Notes: generated by a model from the letters alone, not told the origin. A DNA stretch of 34,430 nt from an uncultured Ruminococcus sp. (GCA_947176685.1 CAMWRL010000001.1:1-34430), one strand, 5' to 3'. Numbered from the stretch's first letter, positions 15,715 through 24,056 are shown. Numbers and translations: made by a program.

Positions 15715-16861
15715 TGGCAAGCTCCTTGTATATAGCGTGTAACTTTTCGGCAGAGCGTTCCCATGTGAAAAGTCCGGCACGTTCCAAACCACGACGGCTT
15801 AAGTCTTTCCGCAAGTCCGGATTTTTATATAACCTGTACAGACCTTTTGCTATGCTTTTCACGGAGTATGCGTCACATATAACGGCGCAGTCTCCGGTAA
15901 CTTCGGGCAGTGAGGCTTCGCCGGACGTAAGGACGGGTACTCCGCAAGCCATAGCTTCAAGCGGCGGCATTCCGAAACCCTCATAAAGCGACGGAAACAC
16001 AAATGCCATTGCTCCGCACATCAGAGGCGTCATATCTTCAGACGGCACATACTTTGTGAATATAATATTATCTTCAATATCAAGTTTTTTCACAAGTGCA
16101 TAAATATTGTCGCATAACCAGCCCTTTGCTCCTGCAAGGACGAGTTTCGGCGGTGACTGTACGTGTCTGCAAAAAACGTTATAAGCCCTTATCAGACGTA
16201 CTAAATTCTTGCGAGGTTCAATAGTTCCGACATACAGAAAGTACTCATTGTCAATGTCAAGGGACTTTTTGACCTTTGCTATAGTTTCGGGACTGCCGCA
16301 CGGTCTGAAACGTTCGCAGTCCACGCCGCAGGGAACTACACGTATTTTTTCTGAATATTCCGGAAAATATTTGATAATTTCGCTTCTGGAAAACTCCGAG
16401 TCCGTAACTATAATGTCGGCACGTTTCATAGACTTTTTAAGACCCGTTTCAAGCATAAAACGTGTACGACCTCTTACTGTTTCCGGAAAAGCCCTGTAAA
16501 CCATATCGTGAACTGTAACCACTTTTTTACCGTGAACAAACGGCGGTATTATATAGTTGAAAAAATGCGTTATATCGGAGCGTTTTCCGAAAAAGAGCGA
16601 GTACGGCACGGGCAGAAATGTTGACATTCCCCTGTAGAGGTAGCCCGAAAAATCCGAATAATTAAGTTTTATGTTGTTTCCGGCAAAACTGCGGGCTTTT
16701 TCTATGCGTGAAGCTTTTCCGCTTGTAAAGAAACTGTATTCATAATTGTCTTCCGGAAAAAGTTTTGCTAAAGCCTGCGTCTGACCGACTTCGCACCAGC
16801 CTATGCCCGTAATTTTGTCGGCAGTTACCGGAACGGCATCAAATGTTATATTCAAATCCAA
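15689..16861 (-). CDS. GT4-family glycosyltransferase (mannosyl/rhamnosyltransferase-like)
   Basis: GT-B glycosyltransferase of about 390 residues. Conserved landmarks are FLYVGTIEPRKNLVRLI at the start of the C domain and the EX7E motif in FPSLYEGFGMPPLEAMACG. The YVGTIEPRKN type is common in transferases that use GDP-mannose or GDP-rhamnose, which suits the operon. The start is a TTG at 16861, close behind GGGGGTGA; a second TTG at 16855 has better spacing, so the N terminus is uncertain by two residues. It overlaps the genes on both sides (10 and 26 bases), indicating tight translational coupling. Confidence 0.88.
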   Translation of the reverse strand: MDLNITFDAVPVTADKITGIGWCEVGQTQALAKLFPEDNYEYSFFTSGKASRIEKARSFAGNNIKLNYSDFSGYLYRGMSTFLPVPYSLFFGKRSDITHFFNYIIPPFVHGKKVVTVHDMVYRAFPETVRGRTRFMLETGLKKSMKRADIIVTDSEFSRSEIIKYFPEYSEKIRVVPCGVDCERFRPCGSPETIAKVKKSLDIDNEYFLYVGTIEPRKNLVRLIRAYNVFCRHVQSPPKLVLAGAKGWLCDNIYALVKKLDIEDNIIFTKYVPSEDMTPLMCGAMAFVFPSLYEGFGMPPLEAMACGVPVLTSGEASLPEVTGDCAVICDAYSVKSIAKGLYRLYKNPDLRKDLSRRGLERAGLFTWERSAEKLHAIYKELANEQKNPCT

Positions 16862-17196
16862 TCACCCCCGTGCAAACTAAGTATCAGATAGGCAAGCCAC
16901 CCACCCGACAGCAAACAGAAAAATATATTTGTGTGTTTTTTTTCACGGCATTGTTTATATATCTCTCTGCTTATGTCATCATCTGTAAAGAATCCGCTTT
17001 TTTTCAGATAACTGAATTGTTTCGCAAATATTATTGTATCTTTAACATTTTTCAGAAAAAGAATCACAAAAGCAGAAATAAAAGATACTAAAAACGGTAT
17101 TCCACTGCCGTCAAAAATCAAGCCATAAAGAAGTGTTGCTGTAATGATAAATATAATAAGAAGAACTTTCCATGTATCTTTGAGGAATTTTCTCAT
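16852..17196 (-). CDS. Small hypothetical membrane protein in the glycan operon
   Basis: A 114-residue protein with two transmembrane segments near the N terminus (about 9-26 and 32-48), a charged loop, and one near the C terminus (about 89-108). I know no family for it. It has a good ribosome site (AAAGGAG) at 17196 and overlaps the following glycosyltransferase. Together with the next upstream small membrane protein it interrupts the biosynthetic genes; no Wzx flippase or Wzy polymerase is present in the cluster, but this protein is too small to be either. Confidence 0.75.
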   Translation of the reverse strand: MRKFLKDTWKVLLIIFIITATLLYGLIFDGSGIPFLVSFISAFVILFLKNVKDTIIFAKQFSYLKKSGFFTDDDISREIYKQCREKKHTNIFFCLLSGGWLAYLILSLHGGDWI

Positions 17197-17207
17197 AGTT
17201 TCTCCTT

Positions 17208-17738
17208 TCAGACTATCAGAAAAACAAGTCCGGACAAAGCAAGAGTAAATATTATAAGTGAAAAAATCAGACTTATTATACAGCCTGTAAGCGACTGTAC
17301 CGGAATATAGAAATCTTCGGGCTTTTCGGGATTATATACCACAGTGAATTTTTTCTTGTATTCGGGTTGGGATATATATAATAATCTGAATTTTTTTGAA
17401 TGAAGTTTCCCGTTTTTGTCGGAGAATGTAATTTCTGAAAAGTCCTGTGTTCTGTTATTACAGTATCTGGTAAGTATTCCGTCAGCTTTCAGACCGTTTT
17501 TCAGAGTGTGCAGACAGTTTTTTATATTTCTTATACTGAAAAATACAGGGAAAAACGCTCCGATTGCGAGGAATGCCAGAAGCGGAATAAGACTGTTCAG
17601 CAGTCCGCTGACAACAAGAACAGCCATAAATATAAATCCCACCAGAAATATCCGCCAGCTATGTTGAATCAGAAGTATAAACATCATTACGGGTAATTTT
17701 ATACAATAGAAAAACAGATTCGACAGGAATTTTTTCAT
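17208..17738 (-). CDS. DUF3592-like membrane protein
   Basis: A 176-residue protein with two N-terminal membrane segments (about 14-56), a small soluble beta-rich middle domain (about 75-145), and a C-terminal membrane helix (about 150-176). The middle ends in FTVVYNPEKPEDFYI, the hallmark of DUF3592-type proteins, whose function is unknown. Its ATG overlaps the stop of gmd (ATGA at 17735-17738) and has little ribosome site of its own, so it is probably translated by coupling to gmd. Confidence 0.78.
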   Translation of the reverse strand: MKKFLSNLFFYCIKLPVMMFILLIQHSWRIFLVGFIFMAVLVVSGLLNSLIPLLAFLAIGAFFPVFFSIRNIKNCLHTLKNGLKADGILTRYCNNRTQDFSEITFSDKNGKLHSKKFRLLYISQPEYKKKFTVVYNPEKPEDFYIPVQSLTGCIISLIFSLIIFTLALSGLVFLIV

Positions 17739-18751
17739 TTTCCGGACTTTATCAAATCCATATCATTTTTAACCATTCTTTCAACGAGTTCTGAGAAAGA
17801 TATTTCACGTTTCCAGCCGAGAATTTTTTCTGCTTTTTCAGGATTTCCAAGCAGAATGTCAACCTCTGCCGGACGGAAAAATTTTTTATTGACTTTAACG
17901 ACAGTTTTTCCGGTAGCTTTGTCAATGCCGGTTTCGTCAACACCCTGTCCGTGCCATTCGATTTCGATTCCGGCGTGACGAAATGCAGTTTCCGCAAACT
18001 CACGCACTGTACGGGTTTCGTTGGTAGCAATAACATAGTCGTCGGGTTTGTCCTGCTGTAGCATAAGCCACATAGCCTTTACATAGTCTTTGGAATGTCC
18101 CCAGTCACGTTTTGAATCAAGATTTCCGAGTTCAACGCAGTCCCTGAGTCCGAGACTTATTTCAACGGCGGATTTTGTGATTTTTCTTGTCACAAACTCT
18201 ATACCACGCCTTTCGCTTTCGTGGTTGAAAAGTATTCCCGAACACGCAAACATACTATAGCTTTCACGGTAGTTTTTGGTAATCCAGTGACCGTATAATT
18301 TAGCCACGCCGTAAGGACTTCTGGGGTAGAAAGGTGTTTTTTCGGTCTGGGGTATTTCCTGAACCAGTCCGAACATTTCGGAGGTTGAAGCCTGATAGAA
18401 TTTAGCGTCCGGCTTGACAATGCGGATAGCTTCGAGCATATTCGTAACGCCGAGAGCGTCAATTTCGGCGGTACTGAGGGGAGTGTCCCAGCTTGTCGCA
18501 ACAAACGACTGCGCCGCAAGGTTGTAAACCTCATCAGCCTGAGAGATTTTCATAGCCGAAATCAGTGAAACAGGGTCAGTCATATCGGCATAGATGAGGT
18601 TTACCCTGTCTTTGAGATGACCTATATTTCCGTAATCAACAGTAGCCTTTCTTCTCCAGATTCCATAGACGTTGTAACCCTTTTCGAGCAGGAGTTCGGC
18701 AAGATATGAGCCGTCCTGTCCGGTAATTCCTGTAATAAGTGCGTTTTTCAT
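17735..18751 (-). CDS. gmd: GDP-mannose 4,6-dehydratase
   Basis: Converts GDP-D-mannose to GDP-4-keto-6-deoxy-D-mannose, the branch point for GDP-D-rhamnose and GDP-L-fucose. The 338 residues start with the dinucleotide-binding motif ITGITGQDGSYLAELLL and contain QSFVATSWD, STSEMFG, the catalytic SPYGVAKLYGHW, and NHESERRG, all typical of GMD. It lies 15 bases after manC, with AAAGGAG upstream, and overlaps the DUF3592-like gene downstream. With rmd in the same operon the end product is predicted to be GDP-D-rhamnose. Confidence 0.96.
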   Translation of the reverse strand: MKNALITGITGQDGSYLAELLLEKGYNVYGIWRRKATVDYGNIGHLKDRVNLIYADMTDPVSLISAMKISQADEVYNLAAQSFVATSWDTPLSTAEIDALGVTNMLEAIRIVKPDAKFYQASTSEMFGLVQEIPQTEKTPFYPRSPYGVAKLYGHWITKNYRESYSMFACSGILFNHESERRGIEFVTRKITKSAVEISLGLRDCVELGNLDSKRDWGHSKDYVKAMWLMLQQDKPDDYVIATNETRTVREFAETAFRHAGIEIEWHGQGVDETGIDKATGKTVVKVNKKFFRPAEVDILLGNPEKAEKILGWKREISFSELVERMVKNDMDLIKSGK

Positions 18752-18766
18752 AATAAATTCTCCTTT

Positions 18767-19831
18767 TTATATAAGTTCTGTACGGTTTTTTTCTTTAAGA
18801 CGGGCGATAATTTTTTTAACGTCCTGAGTGCTGTTTTTTGAACATACAAGCAGAGCGTCGTCAGTGTCCACAATAATAATGTCCTCAACGCCTACAGCGG
18901 CAACAAGACGTTTTCCGCCGCAGACTGTAGTATGTTTACAGTTTTCGGTAATAACATCGCCCTCAGTGTAATTCTTGTTATCATCAGTTTTGTTTATTCT
19001 TTCGACTGCCAGCCAGTTTCCCACGTCGTCCCAGCCGAAACTTGCCGGAATAGTGTATATATTCTCAGCTTTTTCCATAATGCCGAAGTCTATCGATTCG
19101 GACGGAAATTTATTGTATTCTGTTTCAAGGATTTTTTCAAAGTCCGCAGTACCGAAAGCCTGACCGATTTTTTCCGCCCCTCTGTAAACTTCCGGCATAA
19201 ATTTCCTGAAACGTTCCTCTATTGCGGAGACCTGCCATACAAACATACCGCTGTTCCATAGGTATTTTCCGGACGATAAGTATTTTTCAGCGGTTTTCAG
19301 GTCGGGTTTTTCCACAAAACGCTCAACTTTGTAAGCGTTTCCGCACTGCTCGCCGAAATTTATATATCCGTAGCCTGTTTCCGGATAAGAGGGAGTTATG
19401 CCGATTGTAACAAGGTTATTGCCCTGCGTTGCCATGACAACAGCGTTGCAGAGGATTTGTGTATAGATATTTTCATATTTTATAAGGTGGTCAGACGGCA
19501 GAACCAACATAACAGCGTTGCCGTACTTCTTTTTTATGACAGCCGCCGCAAACGCTATACACGGAGCTGTATTCCGTCCGCAAGGCTCGGAAAGAACGTT
19601 TTCCGGCGGAATATCCGGAAGCTGTTCAATAACAAGGTGTCTGTAACAGGCATTTGTTACTATGAAGATGTCCTCTGTCTGCACCAGCGGACTTATACGG
19701 CTGACAGTTTTCTGAATCATTGTTTTGCCGTCGTCCGTGAGAGACAGGAACTGTTTCGGGTGAGATTCCCTGCTTTTAGGCCAGAAACGCTCACCCTTAC
19801 CGCCTGCCATAATGACTGCTGTAATTTTCAT
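18767..19831 (-). CDS. manC: Mannose-1-phosphate guanylyltransferase
   Basis: Makes GDP-mannose from GTP and mannose-1-phosphate. The signature MAGGKGERFWPKSRESHPKQF is present at residues 8-28 (shown here with its key GGxGxRxWPxSR...PKQF pattern), followed by VLPSDH and FVEKPD. The 354 residues cover only the transferase; the C-terminal isomerase domain of bifunctional ManC/AlgA is absent, so mannose-6-phosphate must come from elsewhere. It is second in the operon, 55 bases after the initiating transferase, with a good AAAGGAG site. Confidence 0.94.
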   Translation of the reverse strand: MKITAVIMAGGKGERFWPKSRESHPKQFLSLTDDGKTMIQKTVSRISPLVQTEDIFIVTNACYRHLVIEQLPDIPPENVLSEPCGRNTAPCIAFAAAVIKKKYGNAVMLVLPSDHLIKYENIYTQILCNAVVMATQGNNLVTIGITPSYPETGYGYINFGEQCGNAYKVERFVEKPDLKTAEKYLSSGKYLWNSGMFVWQVSAIEERFRKFMPEVYRGAEKIGQAFGTADFEKILETEYNKFPSESIDFGIMEKAENIYTIPASFGWDDVGNWLAVERINKTDDNKNYTEGDVITENCKHTTVCGGKRLVAAVGVEDIIIVDTDDALLVCSKNSTQDVKKIIARLKEKNRTELI

Positions 19832-19886
19832 TGATGTTTTCTCCTTTTTCTGTATCTGTAATTTATATTAATCCGTTTTACCGGAA

Positions 19887-21269
19887 TTATATATCGTTTT
19901 CCTTGTCGGGAATGTCCTGCTCCGCCGGAATAATCTGTTGTGTATCGGCGTTATTTTTCGGCGGAAAAAGCATTGTTTTTATTGTCATAAGAATTATCTG
20001 TAAGTCCAGACGGAAAGAGTAGTTTTCAATATACATCAAATCCATTTTGAGTTTGTCGTATGGTGAAGTGTCATAAACTCCGGTCACCTGTGCGTAACCT
20101 GTAAGACCTGCTTTCACTTTCAGTCTGAAACCAAATTCGGGCATCTGCTGTTTATAAATTTCTGTAAGTTCGGGACGTTCGGGGCGTGGACCTACTACTG
20201 ACATATCGCCTTTAAGGATATTGAAAAGCTGAGGAAATTCGTCTATGCGGAATTTCCTAAGAATTTTTCCGACAGGTGTTATGCGGTCGTCATTTTCGGA
20301 AGCAAGCTGAATACCGTTTTTTTCAGCGTCCGCAACCATACTCCGGAACTTGTATACATAAAATTCTCTGCCATCTATTGTAAGACGCTTCTGTTTATAG
20401 AGTACCTTGCCGCCGTCACAAATTTTCACGGCAAATGCCGAAACAATCATAAACGGTGACAGCAGTACAAGTGCAGTTACCGAAAATACTATATCAAACA
20501 GCCTTTTCAAGAACTGCTGTTCAGAAGTAAGCCCGTAGTTTCTGCAAAGAAGCAGAGGAGTGTCAAACAGCCGTATATCGTCGCCGCCTCTTATGATAAT
20601 ATCGGAAATTTTCGGTGCTATATACGCACGTATGGACTTTTCAAAACAGAATTTAAGGTATCTGTTGCGCTGTACCGCCGGAATGTCGCATATGATAACG
20701 CCCTCGTATTTTAAAATAAGTTCTTTCACCTTTTCGGGAGGTTCGGAAACGCTTATAGATTCGCAAATCATATACTTGTCCACACGCTGACTCATTTTCA
20801 GTACAAGTGACGCTGCCTGTCTGCTTCCGTAAAGTATTATGAGCTTTCGGGGAGGGTACAGCAGAAAATAAATTTTACCGCTGAGTACAGTCCATACAGA
20901 TATGACTCCGAAGTCCGTGAAAGTAAGGTAAAGCATAGGAAGAAATGCCATAAAGTCACGTCCGATAAGGCTTATCATAAAGTATGAAACGATATTCACA
21001 CATACCATTGATATTAACTGCGAATATAATATATCAGTTTTTTTGAGGTAGCCCAGTTTAAGACCTCCGTATGACTTGAAAAACAGTACAATCAATATAC
21101 AATATATACCTATCAGCGTCCAGTTGCCACGCCTGTAAAACGGCAATACAATAGTTTCGCTGTAATAGGCATACCATACTGCTCCGAAAAGCCCTGTAAG
21201 TATGCACAACAGGAATACCGCTGATATAAATGATATAAATCTTTTGTATCGGTCTTTTTTATTAGTCAT
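19887..21269 (-). CDS. Polyprenyl glycosylphosphotransferase (initiating sugar-phosphate transferase)
   Basis: Starts glycan assembly by moving a hexose-1-phosphate from a nucleotide sugar to undecaprenyl phosphate at the membrane. The 460 residues comprise about four N-terminal membrane helices, a central domain (about 140-240), a fifth membrane segment (LFDIVFSVTALVLLSPF, about 262-280), and the catalytic bacterial sugar transferase domain, with YKQKRLTIDGREFYVYKFRSM, FRIDEFPQLFNILKGDMS and VVGPRPERPE. It resembles WcaJ/WbaP/CpsE; the sugar is unknown. It is the first gene of the operon, behind a perfect consensus promoter. Its own ribosome site is weak. Confidence 0.93.
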   Translation of the reverse strand: MTNKKDRYKRFISFISAVFLLCILTGLFGAVWYAYYSETIVLPFYRRGNWTLIGIYCILIVLFFKSYGGLKLGYLKKTDILYSQLISMVCVNIVSYFMISLIGRDFMAFLPMLYLTFTDFGVISVWTVLSGKIYFLLYPPRKLIILYGSRQAASLVLKMSQRVDKYMICESISVSEPPEKVKELILKYEGVIICDIPAVQRNRYLKFCFEKSIRAYIAPKISDIIIRGGDDIRLFDTPLLLCRNYGLTSEQQFLKRLFDIVFSVTALVLLSPFMIVSAFAVKICDGGKVLYKQKRLTIDGREFYVYKFRSMVADAEKNGIQLASENDDRITPVGKILRKFRIDEFPQLFNILKGDMSVVGPRPERPELTEIYKQQMPEFGFRLKVKAGLTGYAQVTGVYDTSPYDKLKMDLMYIENYSFRLDLQIILMTIKTMLFPPKNNADTQQIIPAEQDIPDKENDI

Positions 21270-21322
21270 AATTGTGTACCGTTTCCGACAGCCGGAAATT
21301 CCTTATATTTTTACTATAGGTC

Positions 21323-21351
21323 ATTATAACAGATACAAAACAGCGTGTCAA
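21323..21351 (-). promoter_or_regulatory. Consensus sigma-A promoter of the glycan operon
   Basis: On the minus strand a perfect TTGACA (21346-21351) and a perfect TATAAT (21323-21328) are 17 bases apart. The start codon of the initiating transferase is about 50 bases downstream. It diverges from the GNAT promoter. Confidence 0.9.
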
Positions 21352-21381
21352 TAGAATCTGCCGTTTTTTACAATAATATCT

Positions 21382-21423
21382 GCATATTTACGGCAATATG
21401 CACAAAAATATCCCTTGTGCAGG
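21382..21423. repeat. Overlapping inverted repeats between divergent promoters
   Basis: GCATAT (21382-21387) pairs with ATATGC (21396-21401), and GCACAA (21400-21405) pairs with TTGTGC (21415-21420). The stretch TATGCACAAAAATAT (21397-21411) recurs almost exactly at 26700-26715 in another divergent regulatory region. It may be an operator acting on both flanking promoters. Confidence 0.55.
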
Positions 21424-21450
21424 CGTAAGCAGAATATTACAGTATGATTA

Positions 21451-21479
21451 TTGACATCTGTTGATTTTTTTATTATAAT
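21451..21479 (+). promoter_or_regulatory. Consensus sigma-A promoter of the GNAT/immunity-like operon
   Basis: A perfect TTGACA (21451-21456) and a perfect TATAAT (21474-21479) are 17 bases apart. The start codon at 21515 is about 29 bases past the predicted start point. No other promoter was seen before 23934, so it probably drives four genes. Confidence 0.9.
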
Positions 21480-21514
21480 AAAAAATAGATTTACTGAAAA
21501 AGGGAAGTGGTTGT

Positions 21515-22297
21515 ATGGAGTTTACAAACGGTGATATACTGGAAACTGCTATGAGACAGTCAGCAATTGACGCAGGCTGTGACAGGGCGGATTTTCTGAG
21601 TGATAATAATGTTGTGGTGATTTCGGAAAATAACTTTTGTGCAAGAAAATATCTTGAACTTCCTTTTGACTGTCACCTGATTTCATATGGAAACAATATA
21701 GTTGCTTCTGTTTCGGAAAAGTGCAGGGATATTGTTTCGGACTATATCGAACGTTTCAGACCGGAGCATTGTTTTGAAACGCCGAATATGCACGTACTCA
21801 ATGACGGACTTGAAAAAATCGGTTTCAGAGTATGCTTTATGTCAGAATATTTTCTGCCGGATTTGGACTGCCTGAAAGTTCCTGATTGTCCATATAAAAT
21901 AAAAGTGCTGAATCAGAAAGATTTTTCAGGACTTTACACTGATATATGGAGCAATGCCCTTTGTGAAAAACGCAGGGAGCTGGACGTTTTAGGCGTGGGA
22001 GCGTATGACGGCAGCAGACTTGTCGGACTGGCAGGGTGTTCCGCTGACTGCGAAAGTATGTGGCAGATTGGAATTGACGTACTTCCGGAATACCGTCGGC
22101 AAGGGATAGCATCTGCCCTTACGTCACGGCTTGCACTGGAAACTCTCGAAATCGGGAAAGTACCGTTTTACTGTGCGGCGTGGTCAAATATAAAGTCAGT
22201 CCGTAACGCCCTGAAAAGTGGTTTTCGTCCGGCGTGGGTCGAAATGACAGCTAAAAGTATTGACTTTGTAGAAAATCTTAATAAGGAGAATAATTAA
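21515..22297 (+). CDS. GNAT-family N-acetyltransferase
   Basis: A 260-residue protein with a C-terminal Gcn5-related acetyltransferase fold (about 125-250). The acetyl-CoA pyrophosphate loop is seen in IGIDVLPEYRRQGIASAL (R-x-x-G-x-A type), preceded by VGLAGCS and followed by AAWSNIKSVRNALKSGF. The N-terminal half (about 1-120) does not resemble a standard domain by eye. The substrate is unknown: small molecule, peptide or protein amine. It has AAGGGAAGTGG upstream and heads an apparent operon of accessory genes; the next start codon follows its stop immediately. Confidence 0.85.
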   Translation: MEFTNGDILETAMRQSAIDAGCDRADFLSDNNVVVISENNFCARKYLELPFDCHLISYGNNIVASVSEKCRDIVSDYIERFRPEHCFETPNMHVLNDGLEKIGFRVCFMSEYFLPDLDCLKVPDCPYKIKVLNQKDFSGLYTDIWSNALCEKRRELDVLGVGAYDGSRLVGLAGCSADCESMWQIGIDVLPEYRRQGIASALTSRLALETLEIGKVPFYCAAWSNIKSVRNALKSGFRPAWVEMTAKSIDFVENLNKENN

Positions 22298-22603
22298 ATG
22301 TGGGGAGTATGCCTTGATATATCAGTACCGGAACTATTTCAGCGTGTGGTTGAGTATGATTTTGAAAAATCTGTTATTCTGCGACCTTTGTCAGACATAA
22401 AAGTATCATCAGATAAAATTAGATTTATAGAAAACGCTCCGAATTTTGTCTATGGTGAAATTGTATCACCTGTAAATCATACCAATATTACCGGAAAAAT
22501 ACACACAATAATATGGCACTTCAAGCGTGGGGAGTATTGTTATTACATTGAGGCTGACGGAAAGAAAAAATCAAAAAGATATTACAGGGGAGATTTAATA
22601 TAA
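22298..22603 (+). CDS. Small hypothetical protein (immunity-like)
   Basis: A 101-residue soluble protein without signal or membrane segments. The C-terminal half (IIWHFKRGEYCYYIEADGKKKSKRYY) is basic and aromatic and looks like a small beta domain. I cannot name a family. Its start codon follows the GNAT stop with no gap, and AGGAG sits within the GNAT coding end. Small size and neighbours (propeller-like and SUKH-like genes) suggest an orphan immunity or accessory protein, but this is context only. Confidence 0.7.
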   Translation: MWGVCLDISVPELFQRVVEYDFEKSVILRPLSDIKVSSDKIRFIENAPNFVYGEIVSPVNHTNITGKIHTIIWHFKRGEYCYYIEADGKKKSKRYYRGDLI

Positions 22604-22651
22604 AGGATTTTTGATGTATAATCAGATAAGTCAGAATTTATGGAGGTAATT

Positions 22652-23335
22652 ATGAGAAAATTCTGGGGCTTTTACAAGAATGAATCATATAATGTCGGCT
22701 GTAGTGGAGGAACAGTTTACATATATGACAGCAACGGAACAGAATTAAAGAAGTTCAGGGATTTCCCCTATGCGTATAAAGCGGCTTTTATGCCGGACTC
22801 CAATATTATTGCAGTAAAGTCCACAGCAGGTTACATCGGTTTTTATGATTTGGAAAAACTGTCACTCATAAAAAAACATATCGTGACCAGAAGAGGTGCG
22901 CAGGATGAAGGATTTGTTTTTTCGTCAGACGGAAAATTCTTCTATAACATTGAGAAACCAATTCTCTCAACGCAGACCCAACTTGGAATATATGAAACAG
23001 CATCATTTAATAAAATCAATACTTTATTTGCAGATAACAAAAAAATGGTATTGCAACATCTGGAAATTGATAAAGAAACAGGAATTTGTTATGTTTTAGG
23101 TTTTATGCGTGATGGCATTGGAATCTTTGATTATGGATTTGCTGGAGTTTTCGACTATGAAAAGCAGATTATTGATAATATCCGTGTAATTGATAAAGGT
23201 TATGGATATCTGAAAGGCTATAAGGACTGGGAACTTAGTGGTTTTACTGATAAATCTCTTGAATGGAATTATTCGCTTAAAGACCTTGAGGAAATCAAGC
23301 CGATTACTATCAGAGAAGTTTTTGAAAGGGTTTGA
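22652..23335 (+). CDS. Beta-propeller-like hypothetical protein
   Basis: A 227-residue soluble protein. The start is set at 22652 (MRKFWGFYKN) because GGAGG lies 5 bases upstream; an in-frame ATG at 22640 includes that site. It shows short repeated strands ending in Phe/Tyr-Asp (VYIYDSNG, GFYDLEKL, GIFDYG, GVFDYEKQ) and FSSDGKFFYN, as in WD40 or related propellers, but the length allows only four or five blades. It ends 3 bases before the SUKH-like gene. Function is unknown; propellers usually bind proteins. Confidence 0.72.
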   Translation: MRKFWGFYKNESYNVGCSGGTVYIYDSNGTELKKFRDFPYAYKAAFMPDSNIIAVKSTAGYIGFYDLEKLSLIKKHIVTRRGAQDEGFVFSSDGKFFYNIEKPILSTQTQLGIYETASFNKINTLFADNKKMVLQHLEIDKETGICYVLGFMRDGIGIFDYGFAGVFDYEKQIIDNIRVIDKGYGYLKGYKDWELSGFTDKSLEWNYSLKDLEEIKPITIREVFERV

Positions 23336-23338
23336 ATT

Positions 23339-23899
23339 ATGAGTATAAGATTAATGCAGGAAGCTTTTTCTTCATATTACGGAAAACTTGTATCAAAACC
23401 GCATTATTTTCAGAATGAAGATTACAGCAATATAGATGTAAATATAAGGGCTTGTTTCAGAAACGGCATTCTTCCTGTAAAGCGTGATTCTGAAACTGAT
23501 TTCAGTGTTTTCAGGGAAAAATACGGATACACCCTGCCGGAAGAAATTCAGGAATATATTAATCTTTACTGGCACGGCTACATATGCGGATTCATTGAAA
23601 AAATGCGGTTATACAGTGATGAGGCAGTTATTCTGTTTCCGGTTCTGAAATATCAGGGCGAAAATGACAATGATGTTTTGTACCATAGATTCGGACTGCT
23701 TGACCTTTCAGACAAATGGACAAAATACGGCGGAGACATTAATAAATTTATTCCTGTCGGCTGGACTGGATATTCCGGCGGTGACATTTTGTACAATACC
23801 CAGACTTTCAATATACATATCACTGATTTGGACGAGAATATTATTGAAGACCCCATAGCAGACAGTCTTTCGGATTTGATAAGATGTCTTGTACCCTGA
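23339..23899 (+). CDS. SUKH-superfamily (SMI1/KNR4-like) protein
   Basis: A 186-residue soluble protein. REKYGYTLPEEIQEYINLY is characteristic of the SUKH fold, where the phrase 'YG..LPEE..E' begins the conserved N-terminal helix region. Further along, FIPVGWTGYSGGDILYN is a typical later SUKH strand pattern. SUKH proteins are best known as immunity proteins of polymorphic toxin systems, and tandem orphan copies are common in gut Firmicutes. No toxin gene accompanies this one. AAAGGG upstream of 23339 is the likely ribosome site. Confidence 0.75.
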   Translation: MSIRLMQEAFSSYYGKLVSKPHYFQNEDYSNIDVNIRACFRNGILPVKRDSETDFSVFREKYGYTLPEEIQEYINLYWHGYICGFIEKMRLYSDEAVILFPVLKYQGENDNDVLYHRFGLLDLSDKWTKYGGDINKFIPVGWTGYSGGDILYNTQTFNIHITDLDENIIEDPIADSLSDLIRCLVP

Positions 23900-23933
23900 A
23901 TATGTTTAATATATAAATTTTTTTGCATTCCTC

Positions 23934-23962
23934 TTGACAAACCGTGGTTTATATGATATAAT
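23934..23962 (+). promoter_or_regulatory. Consensus promoter of tRNA-Thr
   Basis: TTGACA (23934-23939) and TATAAT (23957-23962) are 17 bases apart, a perfect sigma-A promoter. The mature tRNA starts 9 bases after the -10, so the 5' leader is only a few bases. Confidence 0.92.
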
Positions 23963-23971
23963 ATTATATAT

Positions 23972-24047
23972 GCTTGTGTAGCACAGTTGGTAGTGCAGCT
24001 CATTCGTAATGAGCAGGTCGCAGGTTCGAGTCCCGTCACAAGCTCCA
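23972..24047 (+). tRNA. tRNA-Thr (anticodon CGT)
   Basis: A full 76-base cloverleaf: acceptor GCTTGTG/CACAAGC (7 bp), D stem GCAC/GTGC, anticodon stem GCTCA/TGAGC with loop TTCGTAA (anticodon CGT at 24005-24007, reads ACG), T loop TTCGAGT, discriminator T, and an encoded CCA. The T stem GCAGG/CCCGT holds one A-C mismatch (24022 with 24034) and one G-U pair. It has its own promoter and terminator and borders the accessory gene group. Confidence 0.95.
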
Positions 24048-24056
24048 TATAATAAC

